Below are positions 47,073 through 55,693 of a stretch of DNA of 64,000 nucleotides, piece after piece (position 1 is the stretch's first letter; each line of letters opens with the position of its first letter). The notes under the pieces are model-generated. The model was not told the DNA's origin and made no database searches. It saw nothing but the letters and a program-made list of their open reading frames with translations. The stretch is from Flavobacterium defluvii (GTDB lineage Bacteria; Bacteroidota; Bacteroidia; Flavobacteriales; Flavobacteriaceae). The stretch spans positions 1-64,000 of the forward strand of contig NZ_FQWC01000005.1 of assembly GCF_900129555.1 (NCBI RefSeq). The letters run 5' to 3'. A program made the translations under genes and the position numbers.

Positions 47073-47954
47073 TTATCTCAAGCTGAAACTAGTTTTAGAA
47101 ACTAATTCGTCATTATCAAAAACATTGATAAAGTAAGTTCCTTTTGCGAAATCTTTTCCAGGAAGATCTTCTGTAACATTTACAGTTTTGTTTTCATACT
47201 TTACAGTAGTTTTAAAACTGTAAGTTAAAGAGTTGTCTCCAAAACTTTCTGTTTTTTTCTCGCCTAAAACATTATTTTTTGAATCGATAACTTGTACATA
47301 ATATGTTTTGTCACCAGATTTTGCAATTTGGTTTTCAGCAATTGTAAAACTTATTTTTAAAACATCAGCACGGCTTGCTTTATCTGTTTCAATTTGTTTT
47401 CCAGAGCTTCTTAATTTGTAAGCAGCTGTTTTAGTGTTCGTAATTGATAATTTAGAACCTCTTTCAACTGTTTTTGCAAGCTCTTCATTTTGACCTACAA
47501 GTACTTCGTTATATTTTTTAGACTCTCCTAAAACTACAATTGTACTATCTCTCTGCGTTGTTAAAACACCATTTTGTTTTTTCAACTCGTCGTTTTCAGC
47601 AACAAGAGTTTTCATTTTACCCTGCATTGCCTGAACCTGAGATCTGTATTTAGAAACATCGCCTTTTGATTTGTTTAAATCTGCCATTAAAGCGACAACT
47701 TTATCTCTTTCCTGAATTAATTCATCAGACATTGACGTGTTTTCAGCAATTGCAGCATCATACGTTGCTTTTAATTCCTGTAAATCTTTCATAACAGATT
47801 CTTTTTCTGTCATTGACGTTGTCAATTCTGTTTTAACTACTTCAGTATCAGAAGAAAGTTTAAAAATATACACTAAGCTACCAATCAGTAGGACTGCTAA
47901 AACCGCTATTACCGCTTTTAGACTTGAATTGTTGTTGTTCTTTGGGTTTTCCAT
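47073..47954 (-). CDS. Membrane-anchored coiled-coil protein of unknown function
   Basis: This 293-residue protein has a short cytosolic N terminus (MENPKNNNNSSLK), one transmembrane helix (AVIAVLAVLLIGSLVYIFKL, about 14-33), a long coiled coil (about 35-165; TTSMTEKESVMKDLQELKATYDAAIAEN, SKYRSQVQAMQGKMKTLVAENDELKKQNGVL) and a beta-rich C-terminal domain (about 175-293; ADVLKISFTIAENQIAKSGDKTYYVQVID, DFAKGTYFINVFDNDELVSKTSFSLR). The layout suggests an inner-membrane protein reaching into the periplasm. It interrupts the hutI-hutG region on the opposite strand, so it is not part of the histidine pathway. Function not recognised. Confidence 0.85.
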   Translation of the reverse strand: MENPKNNNNSSLKAVIAVLAVLLIGSLVYIFKLSSDTEVVKTELTTSMTEKESVMKDLQELKATYDAAIAENTSMSDELIQERDKVVALMADLNKSKGDVSKYRSQVQAMQGKMKTLVAENDELKKQNGVLTTQRDSTIVVLGESKKYNEVLVGQNEELAKTVERGSKLSITNTKTAAYKLRSSGKQIETDKASRADVLKISFTIAENQIAKSGDKTYYVQVIDSKNNVLGEKKTESFGDNSLTYSFKTTVKYENKTVNVTEDLPGKDFAKGTYFINVFDNDELVSKTSFSLR

Positions 47955-48026
47955 ATTGAATAATTTTCTTTAATAACAAATTTAAGAATTAATATATGTT
48001 AATAACGTAAGTTGTAACAATTATAT

Positions 48027-48034
48027 TATTTTTG
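48027..48034 (+). promoter_or_regulatory. Possible -7 element of hutG (TATTTTTG)
   Basis: TATTTTTG matches TAnnTTTG and lies 17 nt before the ATG at 48052. A TTG lies only 12 nt upstream, shorter than the usual spacing, so the call is tentative. Confidence 0.4.
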
Positions 48035-48051
48035 GAAAATAAATTTTTTTC

Positions 48052-49098
48052 ATGGAGAAATTAGTTCCTTTTACTGTCAATGATTTGGCAAAAGTCACAA
48101 ATCATCGTAGTGGTGAAATAAAATTCGGAGAAAAAATGATTGTACTTCCAAAAGGAGTTGATAAAATCAAGTTTTTGCAAGAATCGGAGGCGAAGTATGT
48201 TTTGTTGGGAATACCAGAAGATATTGGTGTGCGTGCCAATTACGGAAGACCAGGCGCAGCATCTGCTTGGGAAAATGCTATTAAAAGTATTGCAAATATT
48301 CAGCATAATCGTTTTTCGAAAGGAAGCCAGATTATTGTTTTAGGGCAATTAGATGTTGCTCAGGAAATGCGTGACGTCGAAAATCTCGATTTTAACGATA
48401 TTGATGACCGTTCTAAATTAAGTCAGTTAGTAGAAAAAATTGACAAAGAAGTTTCACATATTATATTTACAATAATAAAAGCCGGAAAAACGCCAATTAT
48501 TATTGGAGGCGGACACAATAATGCTTACGGAAATATTAAAGGTTCGGCTTTAGCCAAAGGAAAACCTATTAATGCAATCAATTTTGATGCACATTCAGAT
48601 TTTAGAATCCTTGAAGGCCGTCATAGCGGAAATGGTTTTTCGTACGCTTATGAGGAAGGTTTCTTAAAAAAATATTTCATTTTTGGACTTCACGAAAATT
48701 ATACTTCAAAAAGCGTTTTAGATATTATTAAAAAACTTGAAGACCGCGTTCGTTATAACACATATGACAGTGTAAATATTCGCAAAGAGAAAGATTTTGA
48801 AAGAGAAATGGCTCTTGCACTGGAATTTATAAAAACTGATTCATTTGGAATTGAAATTGATTTGGATGCAATTCCAAATATTGCCAGCAGTGCCATGACA
48901 ATAAGCGGTTTTTCGGTAGAAGAATTAAGACGTTTTATCTCGTTTTTTGCACAGCATAAAAATGCCGCATATCTGCATATTTGCGAAGGTGCTCCAGATT
49001 TAGCCGATTCTCCAAACAATAATTTAATTGGAAAATTAATTGGCTATTTGGTAACTGATTTTATAAAAGCCAATAACGAAAAAGAAAAAACACAATGA
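48052..49098 (+). CDS. hutG: Formimidoylglutamase-like arginase-family hydrolase
   Basis: This 348-residue arginase/agmatinase-fold protein shows Mn-binding motifs GGGHNNAYG, INFDAHSDFR and EIDLDAIPNIASSA, the last replacing the more common SxDxDxxDP ending. The N-terminal extension (KYVLLGIPEDIGVRANYGRPGA) is typical of Bacteroidota formimidoylglutamases. With hutI close by, hydrolysis of N-formimino-L-glutamate to glutamate and formamide is the most likely role; an agmatinase-like role cannot be excluded from sequence alone. Confidence 0.87.
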   Translation: MEKLVPFTVNDLAKVTNHRSGEIKFGEKMIVLPKGVDKIKFLQESEAKYVLLGIPEDIGVRANYGRPGAASAWENAIKSIANIQHNRFSKGSQIIVLGQLDVAQEMRDVENLDFNDIDDRSKLSQLVEKIDKEVSHIIFTIIKAGKTPIIIGGGHNNAYGNIKGSALAKGKPINAINFDAHSDFRILEGRHSGNGFSYAYEEGFLKKYFIFGLHENYTSKSVLDIIKKLEDRVRYNTYDSVNIRKEKDFEREMALALEFIKTDSFGIEIDLDAIPNIASSAMTISGFSVEELRRFISFFAQHKNAAYLHICEGAPDLADSPNNNLIGKLIGYLVTDFIKANNEKEKTQ

Positions 49099-49170
49099 AG
49101 AGCAAGCGGCCTAAAACCGCACATTTCCCAAATAATACAAGATTCAAATAAACGATTGACCGAATAAACC

Positions 49171-49178
49171 TATCTTTG
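49171..49178 (+). promoter_or_regulatory. Possible -7 element of the DEAD-box helicase gene (TATCTTTG)
   Basis: TATCTTTG is an exact TAnnTTTG match 43 nt before the ATG at 49222. No TTG at ideal -33 spacing was seen. Confidence 0.5.
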
Positions 49179-49221
49179 CAGAGAATTTAGTACTTAAAAC
49201 TAAATTCTTAATTAGTAAGAT

Positions 49222-50469
49222 ATGTTATTCGAAGATTTATCACTTTCAAAAAGTATACAAAAAGCCGTTTTTGAAGAAGGCTACCTAAATCCCACTCCAA
49301 TTCAGGAAAAATCAATTCCGATTATTTTAGACGGACGGGATTTAATTGGCTGTGCACAAACTGGTACCGGAAAAACTGCTGCATTTGCAATTCCGATTAT
49401 ACACCAATTGCACCGAATTGTGGGTTCATCAAAAAAAGCCAAACAAATTCGTGCACTTATCGTAACGCCTACGCGTGAATTAGCCGTTCAGATTGGTCAG
49501 AGTTTTGACACTTATGCTAAATACACCAATTTAACGCAATTAACAATTTTCGGGGGAGTTTCTCAAAACCCTCAGGTTGATGCTTTAAAACAAGGTGTCG
49601 ACGTTTTGGTGGCAACGCCGGGCCGATTATTAGATTTACACAAGCAGGGTTTTCTTGACTTAAATCATCTTCATACTTTAGTTCTGGATGAAGCCGATCA
49701 GATGCTGGATATGGGTTTTATAAACGATGTAAAAAAGATTGTAAAACTTACGCCAAAAAACAGACAAACATTATTGTTTTCCGCTACTATGCCTCTTGCT
49801 ATTCTTGAACTTGCAGAAATGTTTTTGCAGGATCCGGAAAGAGTCGAAGTTTCTCCAGTTTCTTCAACTGCCGAAAATGTTGAACAGCGTGTTTATTTTG
49901 TTGACAAAACAGAAAAAAGAAACCTGCTTTACCGTTTAATTAAAGAAGAAAACTTATCAAATGTACTGGTTTTTTCAAGAACCAAACACGGTGCAGATAA
50001 TGTTGTAAAAGCACTTCGTAAAAAAGATATTCCTGCTGAAGCTATTCACGGAGATAAATCGCAAAATGCGAGACAGCGTGTTCTGGATGCTTTTAAAAAT
50101 AAAGAAGTTGGTGTGCTTGTAGCAACGGATATTGCAGCAAGAGGAATCGATATTGAACAATTACCGTATGTAATCAATTTTGATTTGCCCAATATTCCGG
50201 AAACATATGTACACCGAATTGGCCGTACGGGACGTGCAGGTAATGGCGGTATTGCTATTTCATTTTGCGGTAAAGACGAAGAACCTTACTGGAAGGATAT
50301 TAAGAAATTAATAAAAGTCGATGTAAAAATTATTTCAGATCATCCGTATCCTTGGCATGCAGGAAGTCCTGAAGCAGGCGAAAAACCTAAAAATTCTAAC
50401 AGAAGCGGCGGTGCTCACAAATCGAGAAAATCAAATGCTTCTAAAAAAAATAAAAAACGCTGGTACTAA
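49222..50469 (+). CDS. DEAD-box ATP-dependent RNA helicase, RhlE-like
   Basis: This 415-residue protein carries all core helicase motifs: Q motif (LSLSKSIQKAVFEEGYLNPTPIQEKSIP), Walker A AQTGTGKTAAF, PTRELAVQIG, TPGRLLDL, LVLDEADQMLDMGF, FSATMP, VFSRTKHGADNV, ATDIAARGIDIEQLPYVINFD and HRIGRTGRAG. The C-terminal 40 residues are basic and disordered (NRSGGAHKSRKSNASKKNKKRWY), probably binding RNA. Its last codons form half of a bidirectional terminator shared with the convergent kinase gene, overlapping it by 4 bp. Likely role: cold-adapted RNA or ribosome remodelling. Confidence 0.95.
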   Translation: MLFEDLSLSKSIQKAVFEEGYLNPTPIQEKSIPIILDGRDLIGCAQTGTGKTAAFAIPIIHQLHRIVGSSKKAKQIRALIVTPTRELAVQIGQSFDTYAKYTNLTQLTIFGGVSQNPQVDALKQGVDVLVATPGRLLDLHKQGFLDLNHLHTLVLDEADQMLDMGFINDVKKIVKLTPKNRQTLLFSATMPLAILELAEMFLQDPERVEVSPVSSTAENVEQRVYFVDKTEKRNLLYRLIKEENLSNVLVFSRTKHGADNVVKALRKKDIPAEAIHGDKSQNARQRVLDAFKNKEVGVLVATDIAARGIDIEQLPYVINFDLPNIPETYVHRIGRTGRAGNGGIAISFCGKDEEPYWKDIKKLIKVDVKIISDHPYPWHAGSPEAGEKPKNSNRSGGAHKSRKSNASKKNKKRWY

Positions 50470-50480
50470 CCAGCGTTTTT
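50453..50480. terminator. Bidirectional terminator overlapping both convergent stop codons
   Basis: AAAAACGCTGGT (50453-50464) and ACCAGCGTTTTT (50469-50480) form a perfect 12-bp stem with an ACTA loop. The loop and inner stem hold the helicase TAA (50467-50469) and the kinase stop (50466-50468 on the minus strand), so both coding ends are part of the hairpin. Confidence 0.9.
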
Positions 50481-52649
50481 GGCTTCATTTATCAGGTAAT
50501 TTAAAATCTTAAACAGTTTAACCGGTTCAAAAGGTTTAACGATTATATCGTTCATTCCGGCTGAAATTGCTTCATCGGTAATTTCATCCTTATCAAAAGC
50601 AGTTAGTGCCACAACCGGAGTTTTTATTCCAATCTGACGAATTCTTTTTGTTGTTTCAAAACCATTCATTAATGGCATATTAATATCCATTAAAATTAAA
50701 TCAAATTGTTCGGTTTCTAATATTTTTAAAGCAGCAAAACCATCGTCGACAACTTTACAGATAAAATTATTTTTCTCAATAATTTTCTTGGTTACCAATT
50801 GATTTATCTGGTTATCCTCGACAATAAGAATTTTATAAATATCGCTCGATGTTAAATCAACTTCAATATTTTCAATAATTTTTTTTGTTTTTAAAGGATC
50901 GTGTTCAAAAGGAATTATAAACGAAAAAGATGTTCCGGCACCAAGGTCACTTTCTAAAGTAATTGTGCTACCAAAAAGTCCCAGCAATCGTTTTACAATA
51001 CTGAGTCCCAATCCTGTTCCCTGATAATCTTCTTCTTTTCGGCCCACCTGAACAAATTTTTCAAATATTTTATTCTGGTCAACGGCGGCGATTCCTACTC
51101 CGTTATCTTTTATTAAAAAGTCCAAATAATAGAACTTGCCTTCTACTCTGTCTAGTCTCACAATAATCTCAACTTCTCCGTCTTTAGTAAATTTTAATGC
51201 ATTACTCACCAGGTTCATTAAGATTTGTGCCAGACGAAGTTTATCTCCAATTAAATATTCTGGAATATCAACATCTATGGCAACATTAATTTTATTGTTA
51301 TTTTTTTGAGATAAAAATGAGAGAGAATTTTTGATTACAGTAATTTCATCAGAAATATTAAAAGTCAGGCTTTCGAGAACGACCTTGTTTTCTTCGATTT
51401 TATTGATTTGGAGAATATCATTTACCAAAGACAATAAATATCTGGCAGAGAATTTTAAGGCACTCAAATGCTGGCTTTGCGATAATTCTTTATGTTCTTC
51501 TAAAAGCATATTTGTAATTCCTACAACACCATAAAGCGGTGTACGCAATTCGTGGCTTATAGTCGAAATAAACTGAGTTTTGAGCAGAGAGGCTTCCTCT
51601 GCAATTTCTTTTGCTTTTAAGAGCTGTAAATTGTGTTTTTTCTTAAGTCCGATATTCTTAATTAAAGTGACAATTAAGAAAAGCAGAATAAACGAAATCA
51701 GAATAAATAATATTACAATAATTCTTGATTTTTTCAGACTTTGAGATTGTGACGTTTTTTCGCTTTCGATTTTTTCAATCTGTCTTTTGTATTCATCAAG
51801 TTCTAGATTCAAACCGGCAATCGAAGCTTTCTTAAGTTTCTCCTCGCTATATTGCTCACTTGTTATTTGGTTATAAATAACAAGATTATCATAAGCCTCT
51901 TTATGTCTTCCTATTTTATCCAAAAATTTTGAATATTCTAAATGGGCATAGGCAAGATCTGGCTTGTCATCTTTTGATTTAACAGAAACCGCCTTTAAAA
52001 AATACTTATCTGCATTTACAGTATCATTTATGCTGGCGTAATACATTCCGTTCAAAAAATTCAATGCAATATCATTTGATTTTCCTTTTAAATCATCCTT
52101 GTGTTTATTAATGTATTGTAAATAGGGTAAGCCTGCTTTGTAATTTTCAATTTTAAAGTATGACCAGACAATATTGAGGTTTGTTATCGCAACTTCTTTC
52201 GAATATTTTTGCTGTCTGCCAAATTTTAGAGATTCTTTGTAATATGTAATTCCGGTATTGTACATTTTTTTTTCAAAAAAATATAAATTACCCAGATTAC
52301 TGGTTATCATCATTCTTAAACTAACAATATTAGATCGTTCAGCATAAAAAAGAGCTTTTTTATAAAAGAATACTGCTTTGTTAATTTCACCTAAATCATG
52401 AAAATTAATTCCAATTATATTGTAGTTTCTCGAAATCAGGGTATCATTTTTAAGATCAAATGCATATTGAAGAGCAATCCCGGATTTCTTTAAGGATTTT
52501 TCGTAATTCGTTTCGTCTAAATAGTCACAAGCTTCCTGTATTAAATTTTTAACTTTTTCAACTGATACAGTATGGTTCTGAGCCGACAACTCAAGACAGA
52601 ATATATTTAGAAAAATTAAAATTAAAAGACTAAATCTGTAACGAAGCAT
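50466..52649 (-). CDS. Hybrid sensor histidine kinase with TPR sensor region and receiver domain
   Basis: This 727-residue protein has a signal peptide (MLRYRFSLLILIFLNIFCLELSAQ), a periplasmic TPR region (about 25-270; ISRNYNIIGINFHDLGEINKAVFFYKKALFYAE), one transmembrane helix (about 313-336), a HisKA domain with FISTISHELRTPLYGVVGI (phospho-acceptor His), a HATPase domain (LVSNALKFTKDG, DNGVGIA, GTGLGLSIVKRLLGLFGS) and a C-terminal receiver (ILIVEDNQINQLV, FDLILMDINMPLMNG with Asp). There is no DNA-binding domain, so output must pass to another protein by phosphotransfer. A consensus promoter lies immediately upstream, divergent from a double-glycine leader peptide gene. Confidence 0.94.
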   Translation of the reverse strand: MLRYRFSLLILIFLNIFCLELSAQNHTVSVEKVKNLIQEACDYLDETNYEKSLKKSGIALQYAFDLKNDTLISRNYNIIGINFHDLGEINKAVFFYKKALFYAERSNIVSLRMMITSNLGNLYFFEKKMYNTGITYYKESLKFGRQQKYSKEVAITNLNIVWSYFKIENYKAGLPYLQYINKHKDDLKGKSNDIALNFLNGMYYASINDTVNADKYFLKAVSVKSKDDKPDLAYAHLEYSKFLDKIGRHKEAYDNLVIYNQITSEQYSEEKLKKASIAGLNLELDEYKRQIEKIESEKTSQSQSLKKSRIIVILFILISFILLFLIVTLIKNIGLKKKHNLQLLKAKEIAEEASLLKTQFISTISHELRTPLYGVVGITNMLLEEHKELSQSQHLSALKFSARYLLSLVNDILQINKIEENKVVLESLTFNISDEITVIKNSLSFLSQKNNNKINVAIDVDIPEYLIGDKLRLAQILMNLVSNALKFTKDGEVEIIVRLDRVEGKFYYLDFLIKDNGVGIAAVDQNKIFEKFVQVGRKEEDYQGTGLGLSIVKRLLGLFGSTITLESDLGAGTSFSFIIPFEHDPLKTKKIIENIEVDLTSSDIYKILIVEDNQINQLVTKKIIEKNNFICKVVDDGFAALKILETEQFDLILMDINMPLMNGFETTKRIRQIGIKTPVVALTAFDKDEITDEAISAGMNDIIVKPFEPVKLFKILNYLINEAKNAG

Positions 52650-52668
52650 AATTTGGAGTATGATTATT

Positions 52669-52697
52669 CAAATATACATCTTTATAGTAATACACAA
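52669..52697 (-). promoter_or_regulatory. Promoter of the hybrid kinase gene
   Basis: On the minus strand TTG (52695-52697), 18 nt, then TATATTTG (52669-52676) is an exact Bacteroidota consensus promoter, 20 nt before the ATG. Confidence 0.8.
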
Positions 52698-52797
52698 TAA
52701 TAGTATTTACCTTAATAATGTAAAGATTGACCAAACACGCTTAAAATGACATAAATTATACTGCAAATATATTTTTCAATTAAATATTCAAAAATAA

Positions 52798-52829
52798 TTG
52801 ACAACGAATAAAAAATAATACTATTTTTA
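52798..52829 (+). promoter_or_regulatory. Candidate promoter of the leader-peptide gene
   Basis: TTG (52798-52800), 21 nt, then TATTTTTA (52822-52829) matches the consensus except for the last base. An inverted repeat AAACAC/GTGTTT (about 52842-52862) lies between it and the ATG at 52893. Confidence 0.4.
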
Positions 52830-52892
52830 ACATAATTAAAAAAACACAAGCCCCAAGTGTTTAAAGATTGGAGCGCTAAAAAACCAAAAACT

Positions 52893-53021
52893 ATGCTAGA
52901 TAACTTTTCAAAATTTGAAGAAACAGAAAAATTGACAAAAACACAGCAAAAAACAATTACCGGCGGCGATACACCTCCAGAGGATGAAGATGCCAGAAAA
53001 GGAAAAGTTGCCGCAAAATAA
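52893..53021 (+). CDS. 42-aa double-glycine leader peptide (bacteriocin-like)
   Basis: The frame ATG 52893 to TAA 53021 encodes MLDNFSKFEETEKLTKTQQK, then TITGGDTPPEDEDARKGKVAAK. The segment LTKTQQKTITGG is the double-glycine leader found on many Bacteroidota natural-product and bacteriocin-like precursors (LSKxEQKxIxGG), cut and exported by C39-peptidase ABC transporters. The core after GG is only 17 residues, charged, with no Cys. It has its own strong terminator and is divergent from the hybrid kinase. No transporter or maturation genes are in the window. Possible roles: exported signal or antimicrobial peptide; unproven. Confidence 0.8.
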   Translation: MLDNFSKFEETEKLTKTQQKTITGGDTPPEDEDARKGKVAAK

Positions 53022-53056
53022 TTCACTAGCTGACTTACTCGACTGGTATAAAATTA

Positions 53057-53091
53057 AAAAACCGTAACAGACATGTCTGTTACGGTTTTTT
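53057..53091 (+). terminator. Terminator of the leader-peptide gene (possibly bidirectional)
   Basis: AAAAACCGTAACAGACA and TGTCTGTTACGGTTTTT form a perfect palindrome centred at 53073-53074, followed by T. It could also serve the symporter gene on the minus strand. Confidence 0.9.
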
Positions 53092-53111
53092 ATATTTAAA
53101 GAAAAGTTAGA

Positions 53112-54395
53112 TTACTTTTCTTCTATACTTAAATTCTCTTCTTTACCATTTTCCCATTGCCCAACAACTGAAGTTGCCAAAGCATTTCCTAAAACATTGG
53201 TTGCACTTCTAAACATGTCGCAAAAATGGTCAATTGGTAATATTAATGCAATCCCTTCAACCGGAATATCAAACATTCCGCAGGTTGCAGCAACTACGAC
53301 TAAGCTTGCTCTTGGTACGCCGGCAATTCCTTTACTTGTGAGCATTAAAACCAAAAGCATCGCCATTTGAGTTCCCAAATCTAAATGTACATTATAGAAT
53401 TGTGCAATAAAAATACTGGCAAAAGTCATATGCATCATACTTCCGTCAAGATTGAAGGAATATCCAAGCGGCAGCATAAAAGAAACAATTCTGTCCTTTA
53501 CACCAAAACTTTCCAGTTCTTCTGTTAATTTAGGAAAAACAGCTTCTGAACTTGTTGTTCCAAAAGCAATTGCCAAAGGACCAATAATTCGTTTTAATAA
53601 TTCGATCATTCTTCCTTTTAAAAAGATAAATCCAACTGCAATTAAAACTACCCATAAAGTTCCAATTCCTAATAAAAAAGATCCAAAAAACTTAAAATAT
53701 GTAATTAATAATTCTTCGGCATCGCGAATGGCAAAAACAGCTGCAATGGCTCCAAAAACTCCTATTGGAGCAAAGTTCATTACATAATTTACCATTTTAA
53801 GTACGATGTGTGAAATTTTATCTAAAGCGCCAATTACCGGTTTAACCGTATTTCCTAAAGAAGCAGCTGCTAATCCAAAGAAAATTGAAAAAATTACTAT
53901 TTGTAAAATTTCGTTTGTTGCCATTGCCTCAATAATACTTTTTGGAACAATATGCTCAACAAAATTTTCGAAAGATAAATTTTGCGTTTTTGCAGTAACC
54001 TCAGAAGCAGAAGCCATATCTACGTGTCCTAATTTTAAACCAACTCCCGGTTCTAAAATATTTACGTAAAATAAACCGATTAATAATGATATAAACGAAG
54101 CCGTAAAAAACCATCCGAGTGCTTTTCCTCCAATTCTTCCAACTGTTTTTATATCTCCTAGTTTTGCGATTCCAACAACCAAGGTTGTAAAAACCAAAGG
54201 AGAAATAATCATTTGCACTAAACGGATAAAAACAGTAGCCAGCATTTTAATTTTTGTACTAAATGACTGCGCTGCTTCTGGCGAAATATAATTATGCAGT
54301 ATAATTCCGAGCGTTGCGCCAAGAAACATTGCAATTAAAATTTGCCCTGTTAATCCTCCAAGAAATGATTTTTTTTTAGTTTCTGTAATTTGCAT
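53112..54395 (-). CDS. Dicarboxylate/amino acid:cation symporter (GltP/DctA family)
   Basis: This 427-residue membrane protein has about eight transmembrane helices plus hairpins as in the glutamate/dicarboxylate transporter family. Diagnostic strings include ISPLVFTTLVVGIAKLGD, MKFAPIGVF-like NFAPIGVFGAIA, the Ser-rich loop AFGTTSSEAVFPKLTEELES, LPLGYSFNLDGSMMHMTFASIFIAQ and TSKGIAGVPRASLVVVAAT (hairpin 2), ending in RSATNVLGNALATSVVGQWE. Likely substrates are glutamate, aspartate or C4-dicarboxylates with Na+ or H+. It appears to be a single gene. Confidence 0.94.
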   Translation of the reverse strand: MQITETKKKSFLGGLTGQILIAMFLGATLGIILHNYISPEAAQSFSTKIKMLATVFIRLVQMIISPLVFTTLVVGIAKLGDIKTVGRIGGKALGWFFTASFISLLIGLFYVNILEPGVGLKLGHVDMASASEVTAKTQNLSFENFVEHIVPKSIIEAMATNEILQIVIFSIFFGLAAASLGNTVKPVIGALDKISHIVLKMVNYVMNFAPIGVFGAIAAVFAIRDAEELLITYFKFFGSFLLGIGTLWVVLIAVGFIFLKGRMIELLKRIIGPLAIAFGTTSSEAVFPKLTEELESFGVKDRIVSFMLPLGYSFNLDGSMMHMTFASIFIAQFYNVHLDLGTQMAMLLVLMLTSKGIAGVPRASLVVVAATCGMFDIPVEGIALILPIDHFCDMFRSATNVLGNALATSVVGQWENGKEENLSIEEK

Positions 54396-54446
54396 TAATT
54401 TATTTTTTAATTATTAAAATATAAGACCCTCACTGTCTTACTTTTA

Positions 54447-55505
54447 TTAATATGTTTTGTTGATTAAATAAAAATCAGCCAAAACAATCGCAGCCATCGC
54501 CTCAACGATTGGTACTGCACGAGGCACCACGCACGGATCATGACGTCCTTTTCCGGTCATTGGTGTGATATTTCCTTTATTATCAAGAGAATCCTGAGTC
54601 TGCATGATAGTCGCAACAGGTTTAAAAGCCACTCTGAAATAAATATCCATTCCGTTGCTTATTCCGCCCTGAATTCCTCCTGAAAGATTTGTTTTTGTAG
54701 TTCCATCAGGATTGTATAAATCATTGTGTTCGCTTCCTTTCATCTCAGAACCAGAGAAACCGCTTCCGTATTCAAAACCTTTTACTGCATTTATAGAAAG
54801 CATTGCTTTTCCTAATTCTGCATGAAGTTTATCAAAAACAGGTTCTCCTAAACCAACCGGAACGTTTTGAATAACGCAAGAAACAACACCGCCAACAGTA
54901 TCTCCCTGTTTACGAATGTCGCGAATATATTCTTCCATAATTGCTGCCGATTTTTCATCCGGACAGCGAACAGGATTGCTCTCTATTTTTGAGAAATCCA
55001 ATTCCTGATATGGAGTTTCTAAATGGATTGGACCAACAGAAGAAACATAAGCATTAATTTTAATTTGAGGCAGCATTTGTTTTGCAATTGCGCCTGCTAC
55101 CACTCTGCTTGCTGTTTCGCGTGCAGAACTTCTTCCTCCTCCGCGGTAATCACGAAAACCATATTTTTGATCATATACATAATCAGCATGGCTTGGTCTG
55201 TAATTATCTTTTATATGCGAGTAATCGTCGGATTTTTGATTGGTATTTGGAATAATAAAACCTATGGGAGTTCCGGTAGTTTTTCCTTCAAATATCCCAG
55301 ATAAAAACTGAACTGCATCTGGTTCTTTTCTTTGGGTTACGATAGCCGACTGACCTGGTTTTCTTCGAGACATTTCGACCTCAATCGCTTCAAAATCAAG
55401 TTCTATTCCTGATGGACAACCATCTATAATTCCGCCTAAAGCTTCACCATGAGATTCTCCGAATGTTGTAACTTTATATAGGGTGCCGTAGCTGTTTCCT
55501 GCCAT
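54447..55505 (-). CDS. aroC: Chorismate synthase
   Basis: The 352 residues match AroC, the FMN-dependent enzyme that converts EPSP to chorismate. Signatures are [51 protein letters not shown], the FMN-site [18 protein letters not shown] and the C-terminal [22 protein letters not shown]. No other aro gene is nearby. Confidence 0.97.
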   Translation of the reverse strand: MAGNSYGTLYKVTTFGESHGEALGGIIDGCPSGIELDFEAIEVEMSRRKPGQSAIVTQRKEPDAVQFLSGIFEGKTTGTPIGFIIPNTNQKSDDYSHIKDNYRPSHADYVYDQKYGFRDYRGGGRSSARETASRVVAGAIAKQMLPQIKINAYVSSVGPIHLETPYQELDFSKIESNPVRCPDEKSAAIMEEYIRDIRKQGDTVGGVVSCVIQNVPVGLGEPVFDKLHAELGKAMLSINAVKGFEYGSGFSGSEMKGSEHNDLYNPDGTTKTNLSGGIQGGISNGMDIYFRVAFKPVATIMQTQDSLDNKGNITPMTGKGRHDPCVVPRAVPIVEAMAAIVLADFYLINKTY

Positions 55506-55693
55506 TGTAATTTGTTTTGAGCAAATGTAAGTTTTATGAATTAAATTAAAAAATTAAAAATTGGTAATATTAATTAAAGATTAAACACTTTAAAAATCAC
55601 AATTTATTAAAATTGTCTCCAAATTAGTAACCTTTTGATAAAATAAACTGAGTAGGATTTTCTTTCATTTGTGGAACTTCAAATTAAGAAAAA

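Noticed and set aside
52712..53026. 104-codon minus-strand open frame overlapping the leader-peptide gene
   Set aside because: The + strand frame has a recognisable double-glycine leader and terminator, while this frame has no family features and runs through both promoters.
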